Source: Chryseobacterium pennae
Lineage (GTDB): Bacteria > Bacteroidota > Bacteroidia > Flavobacteriales > Weeksellaceae
Direction of reading: 5' to 3'
NCBI RefSeq assembly: GCF_003385515.1
Contig: NZ_QNVT01000005.1
Location: 159,749-223,748 of the forward strand
DNA length: 64,000 nucleotides
Shown: positions 1 to 8,109 of the stretch, in pieces
Layout: every line of letters starts with the position of its first letter
Numbering within the stretch: position 1 is the first letter of the stretch
Notes under the pieces: model-generated
Databases searched by the model: none
Told to the model about the DNA's origin: nothing
Seen by the model: the letters and a program-made list of their open reading frames with translations, nothing else
Translations under genes and position numbers: made by a program

Positions 1-2265
1 ATAGATGAATCCGTTGCCCGGAAACTTTCAGATTTTGTACAGCAGAAATATGGATTCAATGTAGGAGGTTTTAATGGATATAATAATTTTTCTGAAAGTG
101 CTAAGCTTTTTAATAAGTTAGATTGGAAAATCAATGATAAACATACTTTATCCATCAAAAATAATACAGTCTTTTCCCAGGCATCCAATCTTGAAAGGGA
201 TGGTGCTAATTTCAGATTTTCCAGTATGGATTTTGTGCAGAAAAATACAGCATCTACAACTACTCTTGAATTGAAAAGCCGTTTTAATGATCAATGGAAC
301 AACAATTTGGTGGTTGGGTATTCTTCTATTCATGATTATAGAGATCCCACTTCTGGTAATGCAATGTTTCCACAGGTTGAAATTACCCATAACGGTGGAA
401 CTATTTTGTTAGGAAATGACAGGGAGGCAACTGTCTTCAATATGAAACAGAAGACCTTCGAAATTACGAATAACCTAACTTATAAAACAGGGAATCATAC
501 CTTCTTGCTGGGAACTCACAATGAGTTATACAATATCAATTATGGTTTTGTAAATGCTTTAAATGGAAGGATATCTTATAAATCACTAAATGATTTTTAT
601 AATGGCACTCCTGCAAGAGTAAGAGGGACATATCCTTTTGGCGGAAACAGCAGACAGGATCTTTTTGACAATCCTTATGCTCAATATAAAGTAAACCTGC
701 TTTCATTATATCTGCAGGATGAAATTAATTGGGGAAGAGTGAGACTTTCACCAGGGGTAAGAGTAGATTATACAGATTTACCTAACAAACCACAGCTTAG
801 TCCGCTTGTAAACCAATCTCCTCAGGATTCTTATTTCGGAAATACTTACAACTATACTCCGTTGAGCCAGCTAACCAATAGTTATCTTAACAAGCCGACA
901 CTATCCCCAAGACTTGGATTTACCATTGATGTTACAGAAGACAGATCTATGGTATTAAGAGGAGGTTCCGGTATTTTTGTAGGAAGAATTCCGTTTGCAT
1001 GGTTAGGATATGCTTATTATAATGATGGAGTTGGTTTTGGAAGTTACGATATCAATGGACCAACAACAGCACAGATTGCTCAGTACGGAGATCCATTGGT
1101 AGGAACTAATCTTCCGAATTGGCAGAATCCAAACAAAGATCCAAAATCCTCTAAAGTACAGGTTGACCTTATTGATAATAATTTTAAAATGCCAAGAGTC
1201 TGGAGAAGTTCCCTGGCATTCGATTATACTCTTGCAGGATATAAGTTGACATTGGAAGGTATTTATACGAAAGTATTGTATGATCTGAAATTTCAGCAGG
1301 TGAATAAAACAGATAATGTAACGTATTACAGCTATGATGTGAATCATGAAATGCCAATTTACACAACCAATATCAATAGCAAGTTTTCTAACGCCTACCT
1401 TTTATCCAATACAAAAGAGGGATATCGTTACAACCTGACGGCTCAGATTTCAAAATCATATAATTTTGGATTTAATTTCTTTGCAGCCTATACGTATGGT
1501 GATGCGAAAGATATTACGAATGGTATCAGAAACTCAATGGAAAGTAACTGGCAGATGAATCAATCGTTGACACCAAATGACCCTAAGTTGACAACTTCCA
1601 ATTTTGCAATCAAGAACAGAATTGTAGCTAACCTTGGATATGCGTTTAATATTTCCAAATCCAACAGATTATCTACCAACGTATATTTTAATGCACAGTC
1701 AGGAAACCCTTTCTCATGGGGATTTATAAACAGTACAATTGCCAATACGGGACAGGCTGCGGGTCTTGCTTATATCTTTAAGGATGCTGCCGAAGCTGCA
1801 AAATATATTGTTCCTATAAAAGATGGATCAGGAAACGTAGTGGTAAGTACCCAGCAGCAGGTTGCTGATTATGAGAACTTCGTTAATAATAATGACTATC
1901 TGAAATCAAGAAGAGGGAAATTTACGGAAAGAAATGGAGATACAACGCCTTGGAATATTCAGGCAGATATCAGAATTATGGATGAGATCAGATTGAGCGA
2001 GAAATCTAAAAATAATATCCAGATCTCTCTAAGTATCATCAACTTTACTAACCTCTTGAATAAAGATTGGGGGAAAGTATACTTTGTACCTAATACGTTT
2101 AATTCTACAGCAAGTGTAGGACTTACTAAAACTGGAAATATAGCGGCAGGCCAACCTTCAGCCGGAGATCCTACTTATAACTTCAAAACGCCGGGATCAG
2201 CTTATACCATTGATCAGTTTGCATCAAGATTTCAGGCACAGGTGGGGGTGAGATATAATTTCTAA
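1..2265 (+). CDS. TonB-dependent receptor, 3' part
   Basis: The frame is open from the first base of the window, so the 5' end lies outside; 754 C-terminal residues are visible. It should be an outer-membrane receptor that takes up a substrate with TonB energy. The visible part is beta-barrel: many alternating aromatic and polar strands, a strand ending LSLYLQDEINW near residue 230, and a C-terminal VGVRYNF whose last Phe is the usual barrel-assembly signal. The plug and any carboxypeptidase-like N-terminal domain are not visible. The layout resembles Oar-like receptors of Bacteroidota. No SusD-like partner follows, so the substrate cannot be told. Confidence 0.85.
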   Translation: MDESVARKLSDFVQQKYGFNVGGFNGYNNFSESAKLFNKLDWKINDKHTLSIKNNTVFSQASNLERDGANFRFSSMDFVQKNTASTTTLELKSRFNDQWNNNLVVGYSSIHDYRDPTSGNAMFPQVEITHNGGTILLGNDREATVFNMKQKTFEITNNLTYKTGNHTFLLGTHNELYNINYGFVNALNGRISYKSLNDFYNGTPARVRGTYPFGGNSRQDLFDNPYAQYKVNLLSLYLQDEINWGRVRLSPGVRVDYTDLPNKPQLSPLVNQSPQDSYFGNTYNYTPLSQLTNSYLNKPTLSPRLGFTIDVTEDRSMVLRGGSGIFVGRIPFAWLGYAYYNDGVGFGSYDINGPTTAQIAQYGDPLVGTNLPNWQNPNKDPKSSKVQVDLIDNNFKMPRVWRSSLAFDYTLAGYKLTLEGIYTKVLYDLKFQQVNKTDNVTYYSYDVNHEMPIYTTNINSKFSNAYLLSNTKEGYRYNLTAQISKSYNFGFNFFAAYTYGDAKDITNGIRNSMESNWQMNQSLTPNDPKLTTSNFAIKNRIVANLGYAFNISKSNRLSTNVYFNAQSGNPFSWGFINSTIANTGQAAGLAYIFKDAAEAAKYIVPIKDGSGNVVVSTQQQVADYENFVNNNDYLKSRRGKFTERNGDTTPWNIQADIRIMDEIRLSEKSKNNIQISLSIINFTNLLNKDWGKVYFVPNTFNSTASVGLTKTGNIAAGQPSAGDPTYNFKTPGSAYTIDQFASRFQAQVGVRYNF

Positions 2266-2304
2266 ATGCTATTTTATTTTACTTCAATATAATTCTTTTT
2301 TATA

Positions 2305-2330
2305 GGCTCGGAATTTTTTCCGGGCCTTTT
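2305..2330 (+). terminator. Terminator of the TonB receptor gene
   Basis: A nine-base arm GGCTCGGAA pairs with TTCCGGGCC through one G-U step, followed by TTTTG. It lies 40 bases after the receptor stop codon. Confidence 0.8.
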
Positions 2331-2437
2331 GTTTAAAAAATAGATACATTGCTTTGATTGGGAATGTAATCAATTTAAAATGACCCGAAACTTTCGGAGT
2401 GAATGTCTCTCAAGAGTTTTTTATATTTTGAGTTGCA

Positions 2438-2464
2438 AATAAAAAAGCACGCCTTACGACGTGC
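2438..2464 (-). terminator. Probable terminator of the nrd operon
   Basis: On the minus strand a five-base GC stem (GCACG/CGTGC) with an eight-base loop is followed by TTTTTTATTT. It lies 34 bases past the nrdA stop. The stem is short, so confidence is moderate. Confidence 0.6.
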
Positions 2465-2497
2465 CTTTGCTAATATAGCGTGTTTATTATTTGTAGT

Positions 2498-4180
2498 CTA
2501 TGCTTCGCAAGCTGAACATGTTACAAAGTTCACCATCATTTCTTTTGAAACGGAAGAACTTCTTTGGTAGTAAAGAGTTTTTACTCCTTTTTTCCAAGCT
2601 TCGATATAGAGATAGTTTACATCTTTTACAGGCATTGTAGAAGGAATCTGAAGGTTCAGAGACTGTGCCTGGTCAATATATTGCTGTCTTTGTGCAGCCT
2701 GGGAGATAACCTCCATCGGAGAGATTTCCTTGAACGTTTTGAATACAGCTTTTTCTTCTTCAGTTAATTCAGTTAGGTGTTGTACAGAACCATGATTTAA
2801 CATGATCGTTCTCCAGGTTTCCTCATTATCCAATCCTTTTTCTTCTAATAATTTAGCCAGATATTTATTCTTACGCATAAAGTTTCCTTTTGCTAAACCT
2901 GCTTTATAATAATTAGATGCGAAAGGCTCAATTCCTGGAGAGGTCTGTCCTAAAATTGCAGAACTTGAAGTGGTAGGAGCAATGGCCATTGTAGTGGTAT
3001 TTCTCAATCCATAACCTTTCAGTAATTCAGGTTCGCCATAAATATTGGCTAGCTCTCTTGAAGCCTGTTCTGCCTGTTCTTTAATATGTTTAAAAGCTCT
3101 TGCGTTAAACTGAGTTGCCTCAAAGCTTTCAAAAGGAATCATATTTTTCTGTAAATAGGAGTGGTATCCTAAAACACCTAACCCAAGAGCTCTGTGGCGC
3201 ATAGCGAAGTTTCTAGCTCCTTGTAAATAATAATTCCCTTCAGTTTTTTCGATAAATTCTGATAAAACAGCATCTAAGAAATAAATAGCCAGTTTTACTG
3301 CATCCGTATCTTTCCACTCATCATATAATTCTAGGTTCATTGATGATAAACAGCAGATGAAAGATTCTTCTCTTGTAGATGGAAGCATAATTTCAGAACA
3401 AAGGTTACTTGCGTTAACAGGTAATCCTAAGTCTTTGTAAACCTGTGGTTTATTTCTATTTACGTTATCTGTAAAGAAAATATAAGGAAGACCTTTTTGC
3501 TGACGGCTTTCTAAAACTCTTGCCCAGATCTTACGTTTATCCATATCCCCATCAATCATATCCTGCATCCAGTAATCCGGAACACAAATTCCTGTGAATA
3601 GGTTTTGGATAGGGCTTCCAATATCTTTAATGGATAAAAATTCTTCAATATCACCATGGTCGATGTCCAGATAAGCAGCAAAAGCACCTCTTCTCACTCC
3701 TCCCTGAGAAACCACATCCATTGCTGTATCAAACAATTTCATGAAAGAAACCGCTCCTGAAGACTTACCATTATCTGTCACAGCAGTACCTCTGTTACGA
3801 AGTTCTCCGAAATATCCTGAAGTTCCGCCTCCGATCTTAGTCTGCATGATTACTTCACCCATTTTGTGAGTAATTCCTTCAATACTATCGGGAATGTGAA
3901 CATTGAAACATGAGATAGGAAGACCTCTCTGTGTTCCCATATTAGCCCATACCGGTGAAGAGAAACTGATCCATCCTTTGGTGATCATTTCCTTGAATGC
4001 AGCTTGTAATTCAGGCTTATATAATTTTTTTGCGGCAGCGGTGGTGATTCTGTCAATGGCTCCGTCTACTGTTTCTCCTTTCAACAGATATCCTCTGTTT
4101 AGCATCTGTTCAGACTCTTCATTGAGCCACCATATATTTGAATTTTGCTCTTCCATAGATGTTATATTTTCGAATTCCAA
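2498..4180 (-). CDS. nrdA: Ribonucleoside-diphosphate reductase, alpha (catalytic) subunit
   Basis: Class I ribonucleotide reductase large subunit, reducing ribonucleotides to deoxyribonucleotides together with NrdB. All key residues are visible in 560 aa: redox Cys91 (PISCF), the active-site N259-L-C261-S-E263 triad, the second redox Cys at 276/277, the radical-transfer Tyr pair in KTLYYQR near residue 536, and a C-terminal CSAC shuttle pair. The protein is short for the family because it lacks the N-terminal ATP-cone of E. coli NrdA, so overall activity control by ATP/dATP through that cone is absent. Last gene of a minus-strand operon after nrdB and a small ABM-like gene. Confidence 0.95.
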   Translation of the reverse strand: MEFENITSMEEQNSNIWWLNEESEQMLNRGYLLKGETVDGAIDRITTAAAKKLYKPELQAAFKEMITKGWISFSSPVWANMGTQRGLPISCFNVHIPDSIEGITHKMGEVIMQTKIGGGTSGYFGELRNRGTAVTDNGKSSGAVSFMKLFDTAMDVVSQGGVRRGAFAAYLDIDHGDIEEFLSIKDIGSPIQNLFTGICVPDYWMQDMIDGDMDKRKIWARVLESRQQKGLPYIFFTDNVNRNKPQVYKDLGLPVNASNLCSEIMLPSTREESFICCLSSMNLELYDEWKDTDAVKLAIYFLDAVLSEFIEKTEGNYYLQGARNFAMRHRALGLGVLGYHSYLQKNMIPFESFEATQFNARAFKHIKEQAEQASRELANIYGEPELLKGYGLRNTTTMAIAPTTSSSAILGQTSPGIEPFASNYYKAGLAKGNFMRKNKYLAKLLEEKGLDNEETWRTIMLNHGSVQHLTELTEEEKAVFKTFKEISPMEVISQAAQRQQYIDQAQSLNLQIPSTMPVKDVNYLYIEAWKKGVKTLYYQRSSSVSKEMMVNFVTCSACEA

Positions 4181-4212
4181 AATGAGATAATCACTCAGGA
4201 ATTTTGTATTTT

Positions 4213-4503
4213 TTATATTATTGATTGTAAAAATTCTACTTTGCGGGAACCGTTTAGTCCACTTTCATCTCTTAATTTTTGAAACTCTTTAAAAGATGGT
4301 ATATTCAAAACCTCATGCTGAATTTCTTCATTGATGTAGTTAGAATAATGCACAAAGGTAACACCATCTTCCTTTACATACACCTTATATTCAAATATTG
4401 ATTGATCCAGATTTTTAAAATCCTCTAAAAACTTTTGAATATTGGCTTTATTTGTAGGAACAAATTCAGGGTTTACGGTGTAGCTTACAATTACATTAAT
4501 CAT
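4213..4503 (-). CDS. Small ABM-like (dimeric alpha/beta barrel) protein
   Basis: 96 aa, starting MINVIVSYTV and containing an EDGVTFVHYS strand and an SFKEFQKLRDESGL helix. This pattern of strand, helix, hydrophobic strand with a following His, and a PSFKEFQ helix is that of antibiotic-biosynthesis-monooxygenase-like ferredoxin-fold proteins. No signal peptide or metal motif is seen. It lies 32 bases upstream of nrdA and 108 bases downstream of nrdB on the same strand, so it is probably cotranscribed with both reductase genes. Its function is unknown; many ABM-like proteins have no proven enzyme activity. Confidence 0.7.
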   Translation of the reverse strand: MINVIVSYTVNPEFVPTNKANIQKFLEDFKNLDQSIFEYKVYVKEDGVTFVHYSNYINEEIQHEVLNIPSFKEFQKLRDESGLNGSRKVEFLQSII

Positions 4504-4584
4504 CTTTTATATTTGTGCTTATTAAGTCAACTGTGATTCTGTTTTTAATTGTATTATGGATGACATGATAATACAGTCTGTTTT

Positions 4585-4606
4585 GACGCTCGCTTCGCTC
4601 GCGCCC
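4585..4606. repeat. GC-rich GCGAGCGAAGCGAGC motif
   Basis: In very AT-rich surroundings this intergenic segment is almost pure G+C. The minus strand reads GCGAGCGAAGCGAGC: GC pairs flank two G.A mismatches around a GCGAAGC core, which is known from oligonucleotide work as an unusually stable DNA mini-hairpin. It lies directly after the nrdB stop codon. Confidence 0.5.
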
Positions 4607-4611
4607 TTAAA

Positions 4612-5586
4612 CTAAAACAAATCGTTTGCTGTAATACTCTTATCGTGTTTTGTATAATCTACTGGTCTTTTTGCGAAGAAATCATCCATAGAGTTGGCAA
4701 AAACCTCTTCTTCAAACCATTTCATAGGGCGGTATTCCTCAGGAGAAACATTATAGCGGGTTTCCATATTGATCTTCTTTAAACTGTCATCAACACGGTA
4801 TTTCATAAAGTTCAATAGATCTTCTCTTGAGAAAACATTTAATTCTCCAAGCTCAAAGATCCAGTCTAAGATTTCTCCTTCCAATTCTATAGATTGGTCT
4901 ACCAATGTGTAGATGTCTTCAATATCTGAATCTGTCAATAGGTCGGGTTGCTCCTCACGGATTTTATTGATTAGATAAATTCCTGCATTAGCGTGGATCT
5001 GCTCATCAATAGAAGTCCATGCAATAATATTGGAAACATTCTTCATATATCCTTTGAATCTTGTGAAAGAAAGGATGATGGCAAATTGTGAGAAAAGCGA
5101 TACATTTTCAATAAGGATACTGAATAATAAAAGAGAAGAAACGTATTCTTTTGGTGTTGTAGAATTGGCGTGTTTAAGAACATTTGATAAGAAATCAATT
5201 CTCTTTTTTACGGCAGGAATTTCTATTACATTTGAAAATTCTTCATTATATCCCAACACTTCCAATAAACGGGAATAAGCTTCAGAATGTCGGAATTCAC
5301 ATTCTGCAAAAGTAGCTCCCAGTCCATTCAATTCAGGTTTTGGCATGTGGTTGTATAGGTTTCCCCAGAATGTCTTTACAGACACCTCGATCTGTGCAAT
5401 GGCTAAAAGCGCATTTTTCACAGCATGCTTTTCATGTGGTTCCAACTGCGAATGAAAATCTTGTACATCTGCAGTAAAGTCCACTTCTGAATGTACCCAG
5501 AATGATTTGTTGATAGCTTCTACAAATTGCAGAACTTCCGGGTATTCAAATGGCTTATAGCTTACTCTCTTATCAAAAATTCCCAT
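4612..5586 (-). CDS. nrdB: Ribonucleoside-diphosphate reductase, beta (radical) subunit
   Basis: 324 aa ferritin-like subunit that generates the radical for NrdA. Metal ligands are visible as an acidic residue in EVDFTADVQDF, EFRH in ECEFRHSEAY, a Glu in LIENVSLF and EQIH in SIDEQIHAN. The Tyr of EFRHSEAY falls at the place of E. coli Tyr122, so a tyrosyl-radical (class Ia-like) enzyme is expected. The start is set at MGIFDKR. The frame stays open upstream to 5802, but that extension encodes nothing family-like and crosses the probable regulatory region. First gene of the nrdB-ABM-nrdA operon. Confidence 0.93.
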   Translation of the reverse strand: MGIFDKRVSYKPFEYPEVLQFVEAINKSFWVHSEVDFTADVQDFHSQLEPHEKHAVKNALLAIAQIEVSVKTFWGNLYNHMPKPELNGLGATFAECEFRHSEAYSRLLEVLGYNEEFSNVIEIPAVKKRIDFLSNVLKHANSTTPKEYVSSLLLFSILIENVSLFSQFAIILSFTRFKGYMKNVSNIIAWTSIDEQIHANAGIYLINKIREEQPDLLTDSDIEDIYTLVDQSIELEGEILDWIFELGELNVFSREDLLNFMKYRVDDSLKKINMETRYNVSPEEYRPMKWFEEEVFANSMDDFFAKRPVDYTKHDKSITANDLF

Positions 5587-5621
5587 ATTAAATATCTTTA
5601 TAATTAAATAATTCAGATCTC

Positions 5622-5630
5622 TGTGGATAA
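5622..5630 (-). promoter_or_regulatory. DnaA box TTATCCACA upstream of nrdB
   Basis: Exact strongest-class E. coli DnaA box, read on the minus strand, about 35 bases upstream of the nrdB start codon. DnaA controls nrd genes in E. coli; a similar role here is inferred from position. Confidence 0.5.
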
Positions 5631-5680
5631 TGTTCAGAATAAGTGTAACTTTTTGTTTTTGTGATGGTTGTGAATTTAAG

Positions 5681-5689
5681 TTATTCACA
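5681..5689 (+). promoter_or_regulatory. DnaA box TTATTCACA, right half of a dyad
   Basis: Exact match to TTWTNCACA. Together with TGTGAAT at 5669-5675 it forms a perfect seven-base inverted repeat with a seven-base spacer, so another dimeric regulator could also read this site. Confidence 0.45.
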
Positions 5690-5792
5690 CTGTAAGTTTT
5701 CTTTTCTGAGCAAAATCTAATGACAAAGTTCGAAAAAAAGAACTGATTTTGAAAGAGGTAAATACTAATAGGCTGACTTTTAGCTGTAAAAG

Positions 5793-5801
5793 TTTTCCAC
5801 A
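5793..5801 (+). promoter_or_regulatory. DnaA box TTTTCCACA
   Basis: Third exact TTWTNCACA match within 180 bases, about 210 bases upstream of nrdB. Confidence 0.4.
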
Positions 5802-6009
5802 TTTACATGAAACTGGCACAGATAATAGGCTAGAAGGCAATATAGGGGATAAATACATGGAAAACTTAAGTTACAGTTAAACAAAATTTATTAACCTGCT
5901 TTAAATAAAGGATTAAAGGGTTAAACAAAAAAATATTTGAATAAATTTTCAATCTTGTAACAATTTGAAATTATCATCTACTTATTGGGTATAAAACATA
6001 CATCACTTA

Positions 6010-6699
6010 ATGTTAGTAATTCAGGATTTACATAAGTCATACGATACAGGGAAAAGTAAACTTCATGTTTTGAAGGGGATCAATCTGAATATTTCAGAAG
6101 GAGAGTTTGTTTCCATTATGGGAAGTTCGGGTTCCGGAAAGTCTACCCTTCTTAATATCATTGGGATTCTTGATGAAAAAGATTCAGGAACCTATGAATT
6201 GGATGGTGTTCCTATTGAGCATTTATCAGAAGTGAAAGCGGCAGAATACAGAAGTAAGTTTTTAGGGTTTATTTTTCAATCCTTTAATCTTATCAGCTAT
6301 AAGACAGCTCTGGAAAATGTAGCACTTCCTCTATACTATCAGAACGTACCGAGAAAAGAAAGAAATCAGAAAGCCATGGAATATCTGGAGAAAGTAGGTC
6401 TTGCACAATGGGCCAATCACCTTCCCAATGAACTTTCAGGAGGACAGAAACAAAGGGTAGCCATTGCAAGGGCTCTTATCACAGATCCGAAAGTGGTATT
6501 GGCAGATGAACCTACCGGAGCATTGGATTCCAAAACGACCCATGATATTATGAAGCTTCTTCAGGATATTAACAATGAAGGAAAAACTATCATTGTGGTA
6601 ACCCACGAACCGGATGTAGCCGCACAGACAAAAAGAAACGTAGTCCTGAAGGACGGTATCATTGAAAGTGATGAGTTTATTAAGCAGATTGTACTTTAG
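6010..6699 (+). CDS. ABC transporter ATP-binding protein (MacB/LolD type)
   Basis: 229 aa ATPase with Walker A GSSGSGKST near residue 38, signature LSGGQKQR near 143, Walker B VVLADEP and the H-loop THEPD near 200. Length and motifs are those of the free-standing ATPase of MacAB/LolCDE-type systems, which do mechanical work on periplasmic clients rather than moving them through the membrane. It is followed by two MacB-like permeases and a periplasmic adaptor, so the four genes should form one exporter. Substrate unknown; no TolC-like gene follows in this operon. Confidence 0.92.
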   Translation: MLVIQDLHKSYDTGKSKLHVLKGINLNISEGEFVSIMGSSGSGKSTLLNIIGILDEKDSGTYELDGVPIEHLSEVKAAEYRSKFLGFIFQSFNLISYKTALENVALPLYYQNVPRKERNQKAMEYLEKVGLAQWANHLPNELSGGQKQRVAIARALITDPKVVLADEPTGALDSKTTHDIMKLLQDINNEGKTIIVVTHEPDVAAQTKRNVVLKDGIIESDEFIKQIVL

Positions 6700-6700
6700 A

Positions 6701-6774
6701 CAATTTGAAAATTTGGAAATGAGATAATTTGAAAATTGAATGACTTTATTCTTTTAATTTTTCAATCTTTTAAT
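6701..6774. repeat. Intergenic AATTTGAAAAT element, copy 1
   Basis: The gap holds AATTTGAAAATT twice (6702-6713, 6726-6737) and a pyrimidine-rich right half ending TTCAATCTTTTAAT (6761-6774). The right half can pair back imperfectly with the left. The same parts recur at 9383-9462. Confidence 0.55.
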
Positions 6775-6784
6775 ATTAATAAAA

Positions 6785-8017
6785 ATGTTTGACCTAGATC
6801 GTTGGCAGGAAATATTCAGTTCTATCCGTAGTAATGTACTTCGGACGGTACTTTCGGGATTTACGGTAGCCTTGGGACTGTTTATTTTTATTGTTCTTTT
6901 TGGAATAGGAAAAGGGCTTCAGAATGCTTTCTCGGAAGGATTTGCAGGAGATGCCAAAAACCTGATTACCATTTATACAGGAAAAACTACCTTAGCTTAT
7001 AAAGGATTACAATCCGATAGAAATGTTAGTATGAACAATGATGACTACGATTTTCTTGTCAATGCAGATAAAGAAAATGTAGGAGCATCCAGTCCAAGAT
7101 ATGCGACCAATTTAATGGTCAAATATGGCAAAGAAAGTGGACTTTATCAGGTACATGGTGCAGAGCCGGGAGAACAGGTTATTGAAAACAGAAAGCTAGT
7201 TGATGGACGTTACATTAATTCTTTCGACTTAGCCAGAAAACAGAATGTAGCGGTTATCGGAAGAATGGTTCAGAGAGACCTTATTAAAAATGGAGGTTCT
7301 ATCGGGAAAGAGCTGGATATTAACGGAACAATGTTTAAAGTTGTTGGGGTATTTTCAGATGATGGCGGGGACAGAGATGAAAGACACATTACCGTACCCA
7401 TTACCACTTTACAGCAGATGAAAAAAGGGTCTGATACCGTGAATACGGTTTATATAGCCTATAATGATAAACTGCTCAACCCTCAGGATGCAATCAAGTA
7501 TGGAGACGAGCTGAGAGATAAACTGAAAGCAAGGAAAAATGTTTCTCCTGATGACGAAAATGGAGTTCGTGTATGGAATAATGCCAAGAATATGAATGAT
7601 ACATTCACCTTTATGGCGGTTCTTACTGCAATCGTAGGGTTTATTGGACTGGGAACATTATTAGCGGGAATTATCGGGATCAGTAATATCATGGTTTATA
7701 TTGTAAAAGAAAGAACCAAGGAAATCGGAGTACGAAAAGCTATTGGAGCGAAACCGGCAGGAATTGTTGCCCTGATTGTTCAAGAAAGTGTCGTGATTAC
7801 TGTAGTCTCCGGATTTGTGGGGATAGGAGTGGGTGTTTTAACATTAAGCCTGATTGGTGACAGCCTTGAAGAATTCTTCATTAAAAGTCCGAGTGTAGGT
7901 TGGGGATCCATCTTTATGGCATTTATAGCATTAGTTTTCTCCGGATTGATCGCAGGGTTTGTTCCGGCATACAGAGCTTCAAGAATTAAACCGATTGAAG
8001 CATTGAGAACAGAATAG
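6785..8017 (+). CDS. MacB-like ABC transporter permease, first copy
   Basis: 410 aa membrane protein with the MacB plan: one N-terminal membrane helix (about 20-45), a large extracytoplasmic domain (about 50-275), then three C-terminal helices (about 280-305, 330-355, 375-395), and the closing motif RIKPIEALRTE. The coupling segment VKERTKEIGVRKAIGAK is clear. It would pair with the ATPase just upstream. The second permease downstream ends with nearly the same EALRTE motif, so the membrane part is probably a heterodimer. Confidence 0.9.
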   Translation: MFDLDRWQEIFSSIRSNVLRTVLSGFTVALGLFIFIVLFGIGKGLQNAFSEGFAGDAKNLITIYTGKTTLAYKGLQSDRNVSMNNDDYDFLVNADKENVGASSPRYATNLMVKYGKESGLYQVHGAEPGEQVIENRKLVDGRYINSFDLARKQNVAVIGRMVQRDLIKNGGSIGKELDINGTMFKVVGVFSDDGGDRDERHITVPITTLQQMKKGSDTVNTVYIAYNDKLLNPQDAIKYGDELRDKLKARKNVSPDDENGVRVWNNAKNMNDTFTFMAVLTAIVGFIGLGTLLAGIIGISNIMVYIVKERTKEIGVRKAIGAKPAGIVALIVQESVVITVVSGFVGIGVGVLTLSLIGDSLEEFFIKSPSVGWGSIFMAFIALVFSGLIAGFVPAYRASRIKPIEALRTE

Positions 8018-8109
8018 TAATTGAAAATAAGATAATCTGTAAATGTAGTAATGACAGCTATTTGCTTATTTACTCTTTTACAACTATTAATAATTTATAA
8101 TTCAGAAAG
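8018..8109. repeat. Intergenic AATTTGAAAAT element, diverged copy 2
   Basis: The left part TAATTGAAAATAAGATAATC and a pyrimidine-rich right part (TTTACTCTTTT) follow the plan of the elements at 6701 and 9383 but have drifted. Kinship is judged by eye. Confidence 0.35.

Larger units (their letters stand above)
5587..6009. other. 423 bp divergent intergenic region between nrdB and the exporter operon
   Basis: AT-rich DNA without a credible gene. It holds three exact matches to the E. coli DnaA box TTWTNCACA and a dyad TGTGAAT-N7-ATTCACA at 5669-5689. I found no exact TAnnTTTG element here on either strand, so the two divergent promoters are not placed. Confidence 0.6.

Noticed and set aside
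5669..5689. CRP/FNR-type site TGTGA...TCACA
   Set aside because: The spacing between half sites is eleven bases, not six; the DnaA-box reading of the right half fits better.
5587..5802. N-terminal extension of NrdB
   Set aside because: The frame is open, but the extra residues look unlike any NrdB and cover the DnaA-box region; MGIFDKR fits the family start.
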